Source: Mastigias papua (Eukaryota; Cnidaria; Scyphozoa; Rhizostomeae; Mastigiidae). Taken from it: DNA of 64,000 nt. Location of the stretch: positions 3,621,993 to 3,685,992 of the forward strand of contig OZ025270.1 of assembly GCA_964019165.1 (NCBI GenBank), given 5' to 3'. The position numbers and the translations under genes are program-made. How positions within the stretch are numbered: the stretch's first letter is position 1; the number at the start of each line of letters is the position of its first letter. The notes beneath the pieces were generated by a model. The model had not been told where the DNA came from, ran no database searches, and saw nothing but the letters and a program-made list of their open reading frames with translations. Positions 33,256 through 46,155 of this stretch are shown piece after piece.

Positions 33256-36200
33256 TACTCCGTAAACGTCGATTAACTCATCTGCGGCCTAGGTGCGCGC
33301 GACAAACAGCATAGAGTGGTAACAACTAAGAAATGGACGAACTTGGCAGCTATTGGGGTCGTATCTGGCTCAACTGTTACGTAATAGTGAATGAATGATA
33401 CATACTCATGTTAAACGCACTAGATTTCCCCAGGTACACACAGGGGGTGACTTTCTCCCCTGCAGGTTGCCCTGGGTGCTACGATGAGTAATATTATATT
33501 CACTACTAATACACTTCAGCACTTGCTGTACACTTGGTCCCAGGTCCACATGGGGGGTGATATTTTCCCCCATGGGTTGCCTAGGGCACCATGAGAACTC
33601 TTAAACATACCTACTGAAACACTTTTTGTTTCTGCTGTATTAATAGTATACGTATTTCCCTGCTGGTGTGAGAGGGTCATTACCCTCCCACTGACCACCC
33701 AGGGTAGCACTACTACGGCACCCAGGAGCCACGAGAGAGGGTAATTTTTTCCTCCAAGTGCTACCTGGGCACATGGTATTTCTAGCTAAACATGATATTA
33801 GGACGAACGAATATATACTAAGTACATTAGTGCCTAAGTTGTAGCATACTGCCACCAAATGTGGTGGCCTAACCGCCAAGATACGCCAAGATACGCCCCA
33901 AGCTGCGATCGGACTAGGTATAAGCCTGCGTAATCCGGGAGGGTGGGGGGGTTGCTACCGATTATAGGACTACCATAATACAACAGGCATTAAGACTAGA
34001 ACTAAAAATATAGAATTACCGTCACTTGCTAAGGACAAGAATGTTTAATGTAAAGTCTGCTTCTGCCACCTTGCGTACTACTTTCAAGAGCTTTCTCCAA
34101 GCGTTTCAAGTCTGCCAGATATATGTGTGCAACCGTCCTGTCCCCGCAAAGTTAGTAATGTAGATCCTCTGATCACTGATGTTGTCCAGTGGATGTCTTA
34201 ATTTGATAGGCTCACAATAGTTGCTGAGGTCTGCTACTAAACCCATTCTGATCGTCCAGAGTAGAATTGCAGTGGTTTGAGTAAAGGCAAACGTCTGCAG
34301 CGAGCTGCACATCTTTAGTGATGACAGCTATTTGGAAGTAGCTTTCGTGAGTGGGTAGGCGAAATTTGCAGCTTTAATGGAAGATATTTGCGAGAACAAC
34401 GTGACCGACGTACTGTCACTCAGGTCCGAAGTTATTGTGAACCAGATTAACTGACAGGTATTGAATGTTGCCTTGTAAAGCAGTCCTGATGAACACTGAT
34501 GTAACTAAGGAACATTATATCGGGATGGGAGGCAGTCTAGCTGACTCTTATTGCTCCTGTGATAATGGTGGGAACAGACGTGAGGACTTAACAGTTCGGG
34601 ATACCCGACTTCAGGTAGTAGCACATAGAACTTGGTTAGGCAATCTGGGATCCTGTTTTGCCAGGCATTAGACCGGAACTGTTTTCTGATCCACAATATT
34701 CACAACGGATTCGGAACTTGCTGACGTGATGCAGATCTATCGAATGACAAGCATGTGTGATTGAAGCCAGTCAGGCCAATGACTCACCAGGCGAAATTCC
34801 ATTTGTTTGCGTTCATGCAATTAAGAGATAAACAAAAGATTACGTGTTATAGTGAGTGATTAGTGCAAAAGCCCAAGGAACAAGTGAGTTGAAACAGAGT
34901 CTTACAACTGCAAGATAACCAAGTAAATGACTACTATATGACCTAAAATACTACCAGCTGAGACCTGCGAAGGATACCTTAGAGGCGTAAAGGCGAGTTG
35001 TATTACAAAGCAACAAGAACAAGTATAAACTGAGAATGCTAAGCTAAGGTCTAAGAGTGAACGCAATATCGACGCAGCCCAGCTAGTGCGCAAGCGGTGG
35101 GGACGAGAAATAGGGAGTGCATGAGACAGTCTCTAGAGAAATGCTGGGACCCAGGAAACTAGGGCTAGGTTAAGATAGCTCATGCGAATAACGGAACACG
35201 CTGGAAGGGGGGGGGCGGAAAGTTAGAAATAAAGGAGATAACAACAAACGCACAACGAATACAATGTGTGGAATGGCTGTAAATGCGGATGATAGGGAAG
35301 CCTCTGGGAAGGGAGGGGGGCACGATGTAAGCAAAATGCAACCACAATTGTGTGGTAGTATAACTAAAGAGGCATAGGACTAAAAATAAAGCGACATCGC
35401 GCAGCAAGCAAATCTCTATGTGCAGATAGTGGGGGTAAATTCTTGAAACTGATTGCTGAAACAAAAGAAGTATAAAATGAACAAATTAAGTGACATGGTG
35501 CAGCACGCAATTCTCTATGTGCATATTGTGGGGTAAATCCTTTGAAACTGATTGCTAAAAAAAAAAAACAAAACAACAATACTAGTGAATAAACCAAAGA
35601 GGCATAGAACTAGCGAATAAAGCGACATCGCGCAGCAAGCAAATCGATATGTGCATGTTGATGGGTAAAATTCTTGAAACTGATTGCTGAAAAACAATAC
35701 TCGCTAATAAACTAAAGAAACACCGAACTAAGGAAGTACGCGACATCGCGCAGCAGGCAGGCTCTGTATGCAAGTAGAGGGGTAAAATCCTTCAAACCGA
35801 TAGCTGGAAAAGATAAGTACAAACGAATTAAGCGACATCGCGCAGCAAGCAAATCTGTATGTGCATGCTGAGGGGTAAAATCCTTGAAACTGATAGCTGA
35901 AAAAAAAAAATAAGCACTAACGAAGTAAGCGACCTCGGGCAGCAAGCAACTCTCTCTGTGCAGGGGTAAATTCCTAACGAATAAAGCGACATCGCGCAGC
36001 AAGCAAGTCTCTATGTGCATATTGTGGGGGTAAATTCTTGAAACTGATTGCTGAAACAAAGGAAGTATAAAACGAACGAATTAAGCGACATGGTGCAGCA
36101 CGCAATTCTCTATGTGCATATTGTGGGGTAAATCCTTTGAAACTGATTGCTAAAAACAATACTAGCGAATGAACCAAAGAGACATATAACTAACGAATAA

Positions 36201-38631
36201 AGCGACCGCGCGCAGCAAGCAAATCGATATGTGCATGTTGATGGGTAAAATTCTTGAAACTGATTGCTGAAAAACAATACTCGCTAATAAACTAAAGAAA
36301 CACCGAACTAAGGAAGTACGCGACATCGCGCAGCAGGCAGGCTCTGTATGCAAGTAGAGGGGTAAAATCCTTCAAACCGATAGCTGGAAAAGATAAGTAC
36401 AAACGAATTAAGCGACATCGCGCAGCAAGCAAATCTGTATGTGCATGCTGAGGGGTAAAATCCTTGAAACTGATAGCTGAAAAAAAAAAATAAGCACTAA
36501 CGAAGTAAGCGACCTCGGGCAGCAAGCAACTCTCTCTGTGCAGGGGTAAATTCCTAACGAATAAAGCGACATCGCGCAGCAAGCAAGTCTCTATGTGCAT
36601 ATTGTGGGGGTAAATTCTTGAAACTGATTGCTGAAACAAAGGAAGTATAAAACGAACGAATTAAGCGACATGGTGCAGCACGCAATTCTCTATGTGCATA
36701 TTGTGGGGTAAATCCTTTGAAACTGATTGCTAAAAACAATACTAGCGAATGAACCAAAGAGACATATAACTAACGAATAAAGCGACCGCGCGCAGCAAGC
36801 AAATCGATATGTGCATGTTGATGGGTAAAATTCTTGAAACTGATTGCTGAAAAACAATACTCGCTACTAAACTAAAGAAACACCGAACTAAGGAAGTACG
36901 CGACAACGCGCAGCAGGCAGGCTCTGTATGCAAGTAGAGGGGTAAAATCCTTCAAACCGATAGCTGGAAAAGATAAGTACAAACGAATTAAGCAACATCG
37001 CGCAGCAAGCAAATCTGTATGTGCATGCTGAGGGGTAAAATCCTTGAAACTGATAGCTGAAAAAAAAATAAGCACTAACGAATTAAGCAACCTCGGGCAG
37101 CAAGCAACTCTCTCTGTGCAGGGGTAAATTCCTAACGAATTAAGCGACCTCGCGCAGCAAATCTCTCTGTGCATATATTGAGGGGTAAATCCAGGACACT
37201 GATTGCTGAAACCAATACTAGCTCATAAACTAAATAAGCATAGAGCCGACCAATAAGTGATATCGCGCAGCAAGCAAATCTATACGTGCATATTGAGGGG
37301 TAAATTCCTAGAAAGTGATTGCTGAAAACAATATGAGCTGATAAACGAAAGAAGTATGGACCTAAAGAATGACGTGAATTCGCGCAGCAAGCAGATCTCT
37401 ACGTGCATAGTGAGGGGGACAAGTCCTACAAACTAGTAGCTAAGAACAATGCTAGCAAATAAACTAAAGAAGCATCGAACTAACGAATTGAGTGATATCG
37501 CGCAGCAGGCAATCATATACATGTACTTGCATATTAAAGGGTGAAGCCCTAGAAAATGATGGTTGAGGATAAATACTATATAGATATTAACTATATCTGG
37601 TATATAAAGAACGAGTAAAAGGTAGCTGCAAGGTAGTATATCAGGACAATGATATCAACAGGCTAATGTAGCTGGTAAGTACAAACTCTTCTCGGCCAAG
37701 CAACAGGAGCGTCATGTAGGAATAATCGAACGATAACTATGTAGAATGCAATGGGAGAGTGGACTGCTACCTCTGATAGCTAACTGGACCTCAAAACTCA
37801 TGTCATAGATGTATACAACGCTGCTAGGTGTTTGCAAATATATCATCATACAGTGGCTTGTTCATTTGTGCTAATAGTGATAACGTGACGTGCCATATCT
37901 GGGTAAAAGTAAAGGGGTAAATTTTAGGTAGATTTACTCACCCGTAAAATTTGATGTGTACTAAGCGCGATGCAGGAAACTTTGCAGTCAATGATGGAAT
38001 ACCAGCCATGGCTGAGCTAACAACATGCAGTTGGTCTTGGGTATGTGGGTATTTACTCTCGGTGAGTTGGCAGGAACAGTGGCACCAGCTACGAAGTTGG
38101 ATCTTGCGAGCAATACAGATCTGCGAATTAGGCCGTACAGAACGTTGGGCCTAATAGTGCGAGTGATTAAGATAAATCTTGAGAAGTGAACATGTGCAGT
38201 CGGTACTGGATAGCCGCGATGAGTGTCAAATTCATTGAGTGGGTTGTGAATCATCTAATTTCGATCGACGGACGGGTGAAGCGCTGTTCTTACAGGAATT
38301 TAAATATCCCAAGTGACGCACAAGGTATACAATGACTGACCGATAGGCAATGAAACATAGGCTATACATGAGCCACATCGCTGACAACATCACAGATATT
38401 TATGCCGCATCATCACAGACACTTGCAGTACAGTATATTTACCACTTTATTCTCCTTTACCATCCAGTAAATACTCCGATCATACTAGATCTAAAAACTT
38501 TCTTGCGACCAACAAGGTAGAAGCATGCGGCATGGAATCAAGGAAGACAGAAAGGGGATTGGAACTAGGATAAGGGCGGGAAATAGAGAAGGGAACTGGG
38601 CTGACAACGGCCTGTATGCGTTAATCTACTA
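33256..38631 (+). mobile_element. Satellite-embedded element, copy B (long form, 5.4 kb)
   Basis: It follows copy A head to tail with only ATT at the joint, and ends in ATCTACTA before the satellite resumes at TTTTCATCAC. From left to right it has the hairpin cluster (33426-33780), a non-coding stretch of about 1.4 kb, the internal tandem array (about 35378-37560) and a right part of about 1 kb. Nothing in it resembles a protein gene. Removing A and B restores an uninterrupted satellite monomer with one ATT. Confidence 0.75.
35378..37560 (+). repeat. Internal tandem array of copy B (units about 60-125 bp)
   Basis: Each unit carries the core GCGACATCGCGCAGCAAGCA, then TATGTGCAT, GGGGTAAA and GAAACTGATTGCTGAAA. 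A higher-order unit of 580 bp is repeated almost exactly (about 35.7, 36.3 and 36.9 kb). Units diverge toward the right end. Minus-strand open frames here repeat with the array and are not genes. Confidence 0.9.
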
Positions 38632-41600
38632 TTTTCATCACTTTTCAATGTGCAATCAAAATGAGTCAATTTCAATTTTGGTCATTTTTCGGCAAAATGC
38701 CAAGGTTATAGCCTCACTTTTTGGCCAAAAATGCCTCATCTTCATCACTTGTCAATGTGCAATCACACTGAATCAATTTCAATTTTGGTCAATTTTCGGC
38801 AAAATACCAAGGTTATAGCCTTACTGTTTGGCCAAAAATGCCTCATTTCCATCACTTTTCAATGTGCAATCAAATTGAATCAATTACAATTTTGGTCATT
38901 TGTCGGCAAAATACCAAGGTTACAGCCTTACTTTTTGGCCAAAAATGCCTCATCTTCATCACTTGTCAATGTGCAATCAAAATGAACCAATTTCAATTTT
39001 GGTCATTTTTCGGCAAAATGCCAAGGTTATAGCCTTACTTTTTGGCCAAACATGCCTGATTGTCATCACTTTTCAATGTGCAATCAAAATGAATCAATTT
39101 CAATTTTGGTCATTTTTCGGCAAAATACCAAGGTTATAGCCTTACTGTTTGGCCAAAAATGCCTCATTTTCATCACTTTTCAATGTGCAATCAAAATGAA
39201 TCAATGTCAATTGTGGTCATTTTTCGGCAAAATGCCAAGGTTATAGCCTTACGTTTTGGCCAAAAATGCCTCATTTTCCTCACTTTTCAATGTGCAATCA
39301 AAATGAACCAATTTCAATTTTTGTCATGTTTCGGCAAAATACCAAGGTTATAGCCTTACTTTTTGGCCAAACATGCCTGATTGTCATCACTTTTCAATGT
39401 GCAATCAAAAGCAATCAATTTCAATTTTGGTCATTTTTCGGCAAAATACCAAGGTTATAGCCTTACTGTTTGGCCAAAAAAGCCTCATTTTCATCACTTT
39501 TCAATGTGCAATCAAAATGAATCAATTACAATTTTGGTCATTTGTCGGCAAATTACCAAGGTTATAGCCTTACTTTTTGGCCAAAAATGCCTCATTTTCA
39601 TCACTTTTCAATGTGCAATCAAAATGAGTCAATTTCAATTTTGGTCATTTGTCGGCAAAATACCAAGGTTATAGCCTTACGTTTTGGCCAAAAATGCCTG
39701 ATTTTCATCACTTTTCAATGTGCAATCAAAATGAGTCAATTTCAATTTTGGTCATTTTTCGGCAAAATACCAAGGTTATAGCCTTACGTTTTGGCCAAAA
39801 ATGCCTCATTTTCATCACTTTTCAATGTGCAATCACACTGAATCACTTTCATTTTTGGACATGTTTCGGCAAAATACCAAGGTTATAGCCTTACTTTTTG
39901 GCCAAAAATGCCTGATTGTCATCACTTTTCAATGTGCACTCAAAAGGAATCAATTTCAATTTTGGTCATTGTTCGGCAAAATACCAAGGTTATAGCCTTA
40001 CTTTTTGGCCAAAAATGCCTCATTTCCATCACTTTTCAATGTGCAATCAAATTGAATCAATTACAATTTTGGTCATTTGTCGGCAAAATACCAAGATTAC
40101 AGTCTTACTTTTTGGCCAAAAATGCCTCATCTTCATCACTTGTCAATGTGCAATCAAAATGAACCAATGTCAATTTTTGTCATTTTTCGGCAAAATGCCA
40201 AGGTTATAGCCGTACTTTTTGGCCAAAAATGCCTCATTTTCATCACTTTTCAATGTGCAATCAAAATGAACCAATTTCAATTTTTGTCATTTTTCGGCAA
40301 AATACCAAGGTTATAGCCTTACTTTTTGGCCAAAACTGCCTCATTTTCATCACTTTTCAATGTGCAATCAAAATGAATCAATGTAAATTGTGGTCAGTTT
40401 TCGGCAAACTACCAAGGCTATAGCCTTACTTTTTGGCCAAACATGTCTCATTTTCATCACTTTTCAATGAGCAATCAAAATGAATCAATTTCAATTTTGG
40501 TCGTCTGTCGGCAAAATACTAAGGTTATGGCCTTACTTTTTGGCCAAAAATGCCTCTTTTTCATCTGTTTTTAATGTGCAATCAAAATCAACCAATTTCA
40601 ATTTTGGTCATTTGTCGGCAAAATACCAAGGTTATAGCCTTACTTTTTGGCCAAAATTGCCTCATTTTCATCACTTTTCAATGTGCAATCACACTGAATC
40701 ACTTTCAATTTTGGACATTTTTCGGCAAAATACCAAGGTTATAGCCTTACTTTTTCGCCAAAAATGCCTCATTTCCATCACTTTTCAATGTGCAATCAAA
40801 TTGAATCAATTACAATTTTGGTCATTTGTCGGCAAAATACCAAGATTACAGTCTTACTTTTTGGCCAAAAATGCCTCATCTTCATCACTTGTCAATGTGC
40901 AATCAAAATGAACCAATTTCAATTTTTGTCATTTTTCGGCAAAATGCCAAGGTTATAGCCTTACTTTTTGGCCAAAAATGCCTCATTTTCATCACTTTTC
41001 AATGTGCAATCAAAATGAACCAATTTCAATTTTTGTCATTTTTCGGCAAAATACCAAGGTTATAGCCTTACTTTTTGGCCAAAACTGCCTCATTTTCATC
41101 ACTTTTCAATGTGCAATCAAAATGAATCAATGTAAATTGTGGTCAGTTTTCGGCAAACTACCAAGGCTATAGCCTTACTTTTTGGCCAAACATGTCTCAT
41201 TTTCATCACTTTTCAATGAGCAATCAAAATGAATCAATTTCAATTGTGGTCGTCTGTCGGCAAAATACTAAGGTTATGGCCTTACTTTTTGGCCAAAAAT
41301 GCCTCTTTTTCATCTGTTTTTAATGTGCAATCAAAATCAACCAATTTCAATTTTGGTCATTTGTCGGCAAAATACCAAGGTTATAGCCTTACTTTTTGGC
41401 CAAAATTGCCTCATTTTCATCACTTTTCAATGTGCAATCACACTGAATCACTTTCAATTTTGGACATTTTTCGGCAAAATACCAAGGTTATAGCCTTACT
41501 TTTTGGCCGAAAATGCCTGATTGTTATCACTTTTCAATGTGCACTCAAAATGAATCAATTTCAATTTTGGTCATTTTTCGGCAAAATACCAAGGTTATAG

Positions 41601-41705
41601 CCTTACTGTTTGGCCAAAAATGCCTCATTTTCATCACTTTTCAATGTGCAATCAAAATGAGTCAATTTCAATTGTGGACATTTTTCGGCAAAATGCTAAG
41701 GTTAT
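38632..41705 (+). repeat. 107-bp satellite array, plus orientation (about 29 monomers)
   Basis: This is the same monomer and orientation as at 28.4-32.3 kb. A 7-monomer unit (749 bp) is duplicated at about 40.23 and 40.98 kb. Several monomer runs match runs in the first array, for example around 38838 and 32000. The array is interrupted at 41705 by the copia element. Confidence 0.97.
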
Positions 41706-42003
41706 TGTTAAATTTTAAGCCATACTTTCACTGCAGAGTAGTAGCGAAGGAATAAAACCAAAAGAAACAACTTTAACTCAGCTTTTATCAAATGTAAACA
41801 TCGAATCAAACAGCAAGCAAAAACAAAATACCCAGACATTGAAGTTAAAACAAACACCGTAAACCAAACAAAACACTCCCTCTTAAGTCCAGTTCCAGAC
41901 AACAAAACATTCATAGTAGACAACAATTAATGTCAATCAAAAATGCTGTGAAGTGCATTGTTAAAGAGCGCTGCTTACTATTTAATTGTAGTATTATTCA
42001 ACA
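41706..42003 (-). repeat. 3' LTR of the copia element (298 bp)
   Basis: This is the left copy, which is the 3' LTR because the element reads on the minus strand. It contains a second copy of the 15-base junction sequence (41874-41888, same as 42001-42015). Confidence 0.95.
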
Positions 42004-42012
42004 CTCCCTCTT
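42004..42012 (-). promoter_or_regulatory. Polypurine tract of the copia element
   Basis: The minus strand reads AAGAGGGAG directly before the 3' LTR start TGTTGAAT. It overlaps the gag-pol stop codon TAA (42011-42013). This is the expected plus-strand priming site. Confidence 0.85.
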
Positions 42013-45000
42013 AAGCAGGCTCGACTACCACACCCATAGCTTTCGTGAGACGTTGAAATCTGTCTCTTGCAAGTGGCTTGGTAAGTACATCAGCAATCAT
42101 CACTTCAGTAGGACAGAATTGCAACTTTACTTGCCCATTTTTAATCATCTCTCGGGTGAAGTGATACTTTGTGCTAATGTGCTTTGTACGAGGATGATGA
42201 ACTGGATTCTCACTGATTTTGATTGAAGCTTGGTTATCTTCAAAAATTATTGTTGCTTTCTGGTCCTTTTCTCCCAGTTCTTTTAGTAGGTTACGAATCC
42301 ATATAACATCCTGAGTAGCATAAAATAAAGCAACATATTCAGCTTCTGCCGTAGACTGAGCGACAATCTCTTGTTTCTTGCTCTTCCATGCTATTGGCGC
42401 TCCATTTTTCAATGACACATATCCAGACGTAGATCGCCTTGTATCAATATCACCAGCATAATCTGAATCTGAGTAGGCAACCAACTCTGGATTAATTTCT
42501 CTTTGGTACATGATACCAAGGTTTATTGTGCCTTTAAGGTACCTAATAATTCTTTTCACCATCCACCAATGTACAGATGTTGGTTCATTACAGTAAGAAG
42601 CCATACGGTTAACAGCTTGTGACAAATCAGGTCTTGTAGCATTAGCAATGTACAAGAGGCTTCCTATTGCAGACTGGTAGATTCTTTTATCAAACTTTTC
42701 TGAATCTTCAGTAGCCTTTTGAGGTTTCGCAGATGCTTCCATAGGTGTACTCATAGGCTTGCAGTCTTTCATGTTAAATCTGTCTAAGATTTCTTGAGCG
42801 TACTTGTCTTGACCAAGCCAAACACTATGCTGATTTTGAACAACACGAACACCAAGGAAATAATGTAATGGTCCCATATCTTTAACTGCAAAGCGTTTAG
42901 CAAAGACTTCTTTAGTCTTATTGATGGTTTGCTCTTTCTTAGAAGCCAAAATAATATCATCAACGTAAACAGCCAAAAGTACAAGATCACCATTTATCTT
43001 CCCTGTGTATATGCATTCATCAGCTGCACTCTTTTGGAAACCCATGGATTGCAAATGTTCGTCAAGGACTTCATTCCAACACCGAGGACTTTGCTTTAGT
43101 CCATAGATAGAGCGTTCCAATTTACAAACGAGATGCTCTTTTCCTTTCTCAACAAACCCATCTGGTTGTTGCATATAGATATCCTCCTTGAGAATACCAT
43201 TCAGAAATGCAACATTAACATCCATTTGGTGTATCTGCATATTTAACTGAGTTGCCATACTGATTAGGGCTCTCACTGATTCCCAACGAACAACTGGGGC
43301 AAACACCTGATTATAATCTTCTCCAAAGACTTGTGAAAAACCTTGAGCAACCAATCTAGCCTTGTATCTCTCAACTAGGCCATTTTCATCTAGCTTCACC
43401 TTGAAAATCATTCTATTTCCAATAATTTTCTTCCCTGGTGGTGGCTCTACAAGTTTCCAGGTGTTGTGTTGCCTGAGAGATTGCATTTCAGCTTCTGCAG
43501 CCTTCATCCATTTTTCACGTTCAGGTGATTTCAAAGCTTCTTGAAAATTCTTTGGTTCATCCGAAGATGTGTGAAAAACACCAATATTTCCAATTTCATT
43601 TGCATTTAGAAAGTGTCCATATCTTGCTGGTGGCACACCTCTGTTCTCTCGGAGTGGATATCGATGTTGTTCAGCATCTTGAAGTACTGGTGGGTTAAAC
43701 TGACGAGGCTCTTCTCCCTCATCTTCCATATCTCCATAAAATTGTTCATGTTCATCCTCGCCAATAACAGGAACATCAACTACCTGCTCATCTTGCTTCA
43801 AGGTTGATTCCTTATCTGGATTTTCTTCAAAAGCAAAAACACTTTCATTGAATGTTACATGCCGGCGAATAATCAGATTCTTCCTCTTGAAGGACCACAG
43901 CCGATATCCTTTAGATTTGGTACTGTAACCAAGTAACACGCATTTTTCTGTTTTTGGATCTAGCTTTCGACGAAACTTGTTTGGGATGTAAGCATACGTT
44001 AGGCAGCCAAATATACGAACATGAGCAATGGATGGTTTTTGGCCCCACCACATTTCATATGGTGTCTTGCCTCTGGGTAGAACACTGCTGGGGGCTCTGT
44101 TTGTCAGATACGTTGCAGTATTAAAAGCTTCAGCCCAAAATTCATCTGGCAATTTGGCAGCTTGTTTCATAGCACGAGTACGTTCCATCAATGTTCTATT
44201 CATTCTCTCTCCGACTCCGTTCTGTTGAGGACAGTCAGCTACGGAGGTTTGATGTATGATTCCACGACTTTCAAGAAAGGTTTTGAACTCTAGAGATTCA
44301 TACTCTCCTCCTCGGTCTGATCTGAAAACTTTGAGTCGATGGTTTGATTGATTTTCAACAAGTTCAAGCCATATTTTGAATGTTTGAAAGACATCACTCT
44401 TCTTCTGGATTGAATAGGTCCAAACAAAATGTGTGAAATCATCAACGAATGATACAGCATACTTTGCTCCTCCGATAGATTCAGGCATTGGACCAATCAC
44501 ATCACTGTGTACTAGTTCTAGCTTGTGCTGGCTTTTGGTCTCTGAGTGCTTAGGAAATGGTAATTGGTGAGCCTTACTTTCAACACACGGTTCACAAAAA
44601 TCCATATCCTTATTACTCAGATTAAGTCCCTTCACACAGTCATCATTAAACATTCTCAACAGAGCATCAACACCTAGATGTCCCATACGTTCATGAGCAC
44701 ATTTTACAGTCACTTCTGGTGGCTTCTTATCGTTCTCTGATGTAATATTTGATCCATTTGTGTTCTCCCTCTGTTCCTGCACATAGTTCTGAATTTTGTT
44801 TTCAGGATAATTGTCTTCAACTGGCATTAGATCACAATTTAAGAAATAAAACGAATTCCTTTTTGTTGCACTAAGAAGCACTTTTTCAGCATTCCACAGT
44901 TCAGCACCATTTTTGTGTAGAACAAAATGACGTTCAGAATCAAGTGCAAGAGCTGCATCCACAGAAAACAATGTGAAGTCTAAGTCAGGCACATATAGAC

Positions 45001-46087
45001 AATCATTAAAGATGATTTCCCTTGTTGACCCATCACTGCATTTAACAAGAACATTCAAAACACCTCTAGCAGTTGCTAACAATACATGATTACCTGCAGC
45101 TGTTACCTTAAGTGGGGGTGTGAGAGGGTTAAGCTCCAAAAAGCAGTCTCTACGTGGTGACATATGACAAGAAGCACCTGAATCAACTAATACATCTTCA
45201 TTTTTTGCAATTTTATAGACAGCTGCATATGATGAAACACAAAAGGCTTGGTTAGGGTCCTTTTTCTTTTTCAGGAATGTAGGGCATTCAGCACGGAAGT
45301 GGCCAACCCCACCACATTCGTAGCATTTAAGCTCCTTGGGTTTACTACTTCTCTGTTTGTGCAAGTCACCAAAACTACCTGCTACACTCTGAAAGGATAC
45401 ACTATCAGCCTTACCTTTTCTCCTTTTAAAATTTTTACCTTTTCCTGGTTTGGCAAAAAGGGCTGTTTCTTCTCTCGATGCAGCAACTTTGGGCTTGTTT
45501 TTCTTCCAGAAATTCTCCAACAGAGTTGTCAAGGCTTGCATAGTAATATCTGAACCACCATCTATCTGAGCAGTGACAACACATTCAATAGGCTGATACA
45601 ATGTAGGTAACATAGTTAATGTGTCCTTAACCTGATCACCTGCTTCAACTGTAACACCCATTTGTTGTAATTTCTGATAAACAATAATACGTTCCTTCAT
45701 CCAGTCACTTGGATCCATTTTGTCTGTAAGTGTGTTTAGCAACAACTTCCTTTTTTCTTGGGTTATGCTGTAAGTACTGGCGTGATCAAACTGTGTAGAC
45801 AATGCAGTCCAAATTGCTCTTGGATCAGAAAGCTCATTTCCCTCAGGCAATAAATACATAAGGTCAGTATGAATAGCTGAGACAAGTACAGCACAGGCAC
45901 GACGCTTTCTTTTGTTGTAGTCCGCAACTTCATTTTCGGAAGCTCCAGGAGCAGCTTCGGTACCATTAACTATACCCCACAGCTCATTTGCCAATAAGTA
46001 ACAGTTCATCATTTTTCTCCACCCTTGCCAATTCTCACGATTGAGCTGGGTTAACTTTAGAGACGATAAACTATTATTTTCCGCCAT
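42011..46087 (-). CDS. gag-pol: Copia Gag-Pol polyprotein (1358 aa)
   Basis: This single open frame codes for all element proteins. The N-terminal Gag part covers about residues 1-250. A CX2CX4HX4C zinc knuckle lies at 255-268, and an aspartic protease has DSGASCHM at 302-309. The integrase has its zinc site (H465/H470, C498/C501) and catalytic D529, D591 and E627. The reverse transcriptase has D956 and YVDD at 1041-1044. RNase H has D1207, E1248 and D1284. This order, with integrase before RT, is diagnostic of Ty1/copia. Length and motifs are complete, and no stop or frameshift is seen. Gag and Pol share one frame, so the Gag excess must come from processing or splicing rather than frameshifting. 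The start is the first Met, 82 bases inside the 5' LTR. Confidence 0.96.
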   Translation of the reverse strand: MAENNSLSSLKLTQLNRENWQGWRKMMNCYLLANELWGIVNGTEAAPGASENEVADYNKRKRRACAVLVSAIHTDLMYLLPEGNELSDPRAIWTALSTQFDHASTYSITQEKRKLLLNTLTDKMDPSDWMKERIIVYQKLQQMGVTVEAGDQVKDTLTMLPTLYQPIECVVTAQIDGGSDITMQALTTLLENFWKKNKPKVAASREETALFAKPGKGKNFKRRKGKADSVSFQSVAGSFGDLHKQRSSKPKELKCYECGGVGHFRAECPTFLKKKKDPNQAFCVSSYAAVYKIAKNEDVLVDSGASCHMSPRRDCFLELNPLTPPLKVTAAGNHVLLATARGVLNVLVKCSDGSTREIIFNDCLYVPDLDFTLFSVDAALALDSERHFVLHKNGAELWNAEKVLLSATKRNSFYFLNCDLMPVEDNYPENKIQNYVQEQRENTNGSNITSENDKKPPEVTVKCAHERMGHLGVDALLRMFNDDCVKGLNLSNKDMDFCEPCVESKAHQLPFPKHSETKSQHKLELVHSDVIGPMPESIGGAKYAVSFVDDFTHFVWTYSIQKKSDVFQTFKIWLELVENQSNHRLKVFRSDRGGEYESLEFKTFLESRGIIHQTSVADCPQQNGVGERMNRTLMERTRAMKQAAKLPDEFWAEAFNTATYLTNRAPSSVLPRGKTPYEMWWGQKPSIAHVRIFGCLTYAYIPNKFRRKLDPKTEKCVLLGYSTKSKGYRLWSFKRKNLIIRRHVTFNESVFAFEENPDKESTLKQDEQVVDVPVIGEDEHEQFYGDMEDEGEEPRQFNPPVLQDAEQHRYPLRENRGVPPARYGHFLNANEIGNIGVFHTSSDEPKNFQEALKSPEREKWMKAAEAEMQSLRQHNTWKLVEPPPGKKIIGNRMIFKVKLDENGLVERYKARLVAQGFSQVFGEDYNQVFAPVVRWESVRALISMATQLNMQIHQMDVNVAFLNGILKEDIYMQQPDGFVEKGKEHLVCKLERSIYGLKQSPRCWNEVLDEHLQSMGFQKSAADECIYTGKINGDLVLLAVYVDDIILASKKEQTINKTKEVFAKRFAVKDMGPLHYFLGVRVVQNQHSVWLGQDKYAQEILDRFNMKDCKPMSTPMEASAKPQKATEDSEKFDKRIYQSAIGSLLYIANATRPDLSQAVNRMASYCNEPTSVHWWMVKRIIRYLKGTINLGIMYQREINPELVAYSDSDYAGDIDTRRSTSGYVSLKNGAPIAWKSKKQEIVAQSTAEAEYVALFYATQDVIWIRNLLKELGEKDQKATIIFEDNQASIKISENPVHHPRTKHISTKYHFTREMIKNGQVKLQFCPTEVMIADVLTKPLARDRFQRLTKAMGVVVEPA

Positions 46088-46155
46088 TTCGATTCAAACT
46101 CCACGCCAAAGTCTCAGATACTCTTAGATACAAATTTCTTCAGAATTATCCACTT

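Noticed and set aside
35180..37174. Repeated minus-strand open frames with CLLRDVA / FQQSVSR motifs in copies B and C
   Set aside because: They follow the internal tandem array unit by unit. They carry no known domain, and the frames break and change length between B and C.
32331..38631. Helitron reading of the satellite-embedded element
   Set aside because: The end ATCTACTA lacks the CTRR with a preceding hairpin, the left end lacks the usual TC in place, and ATT appears at the junctions, whereas Helitrons make no target duplication.
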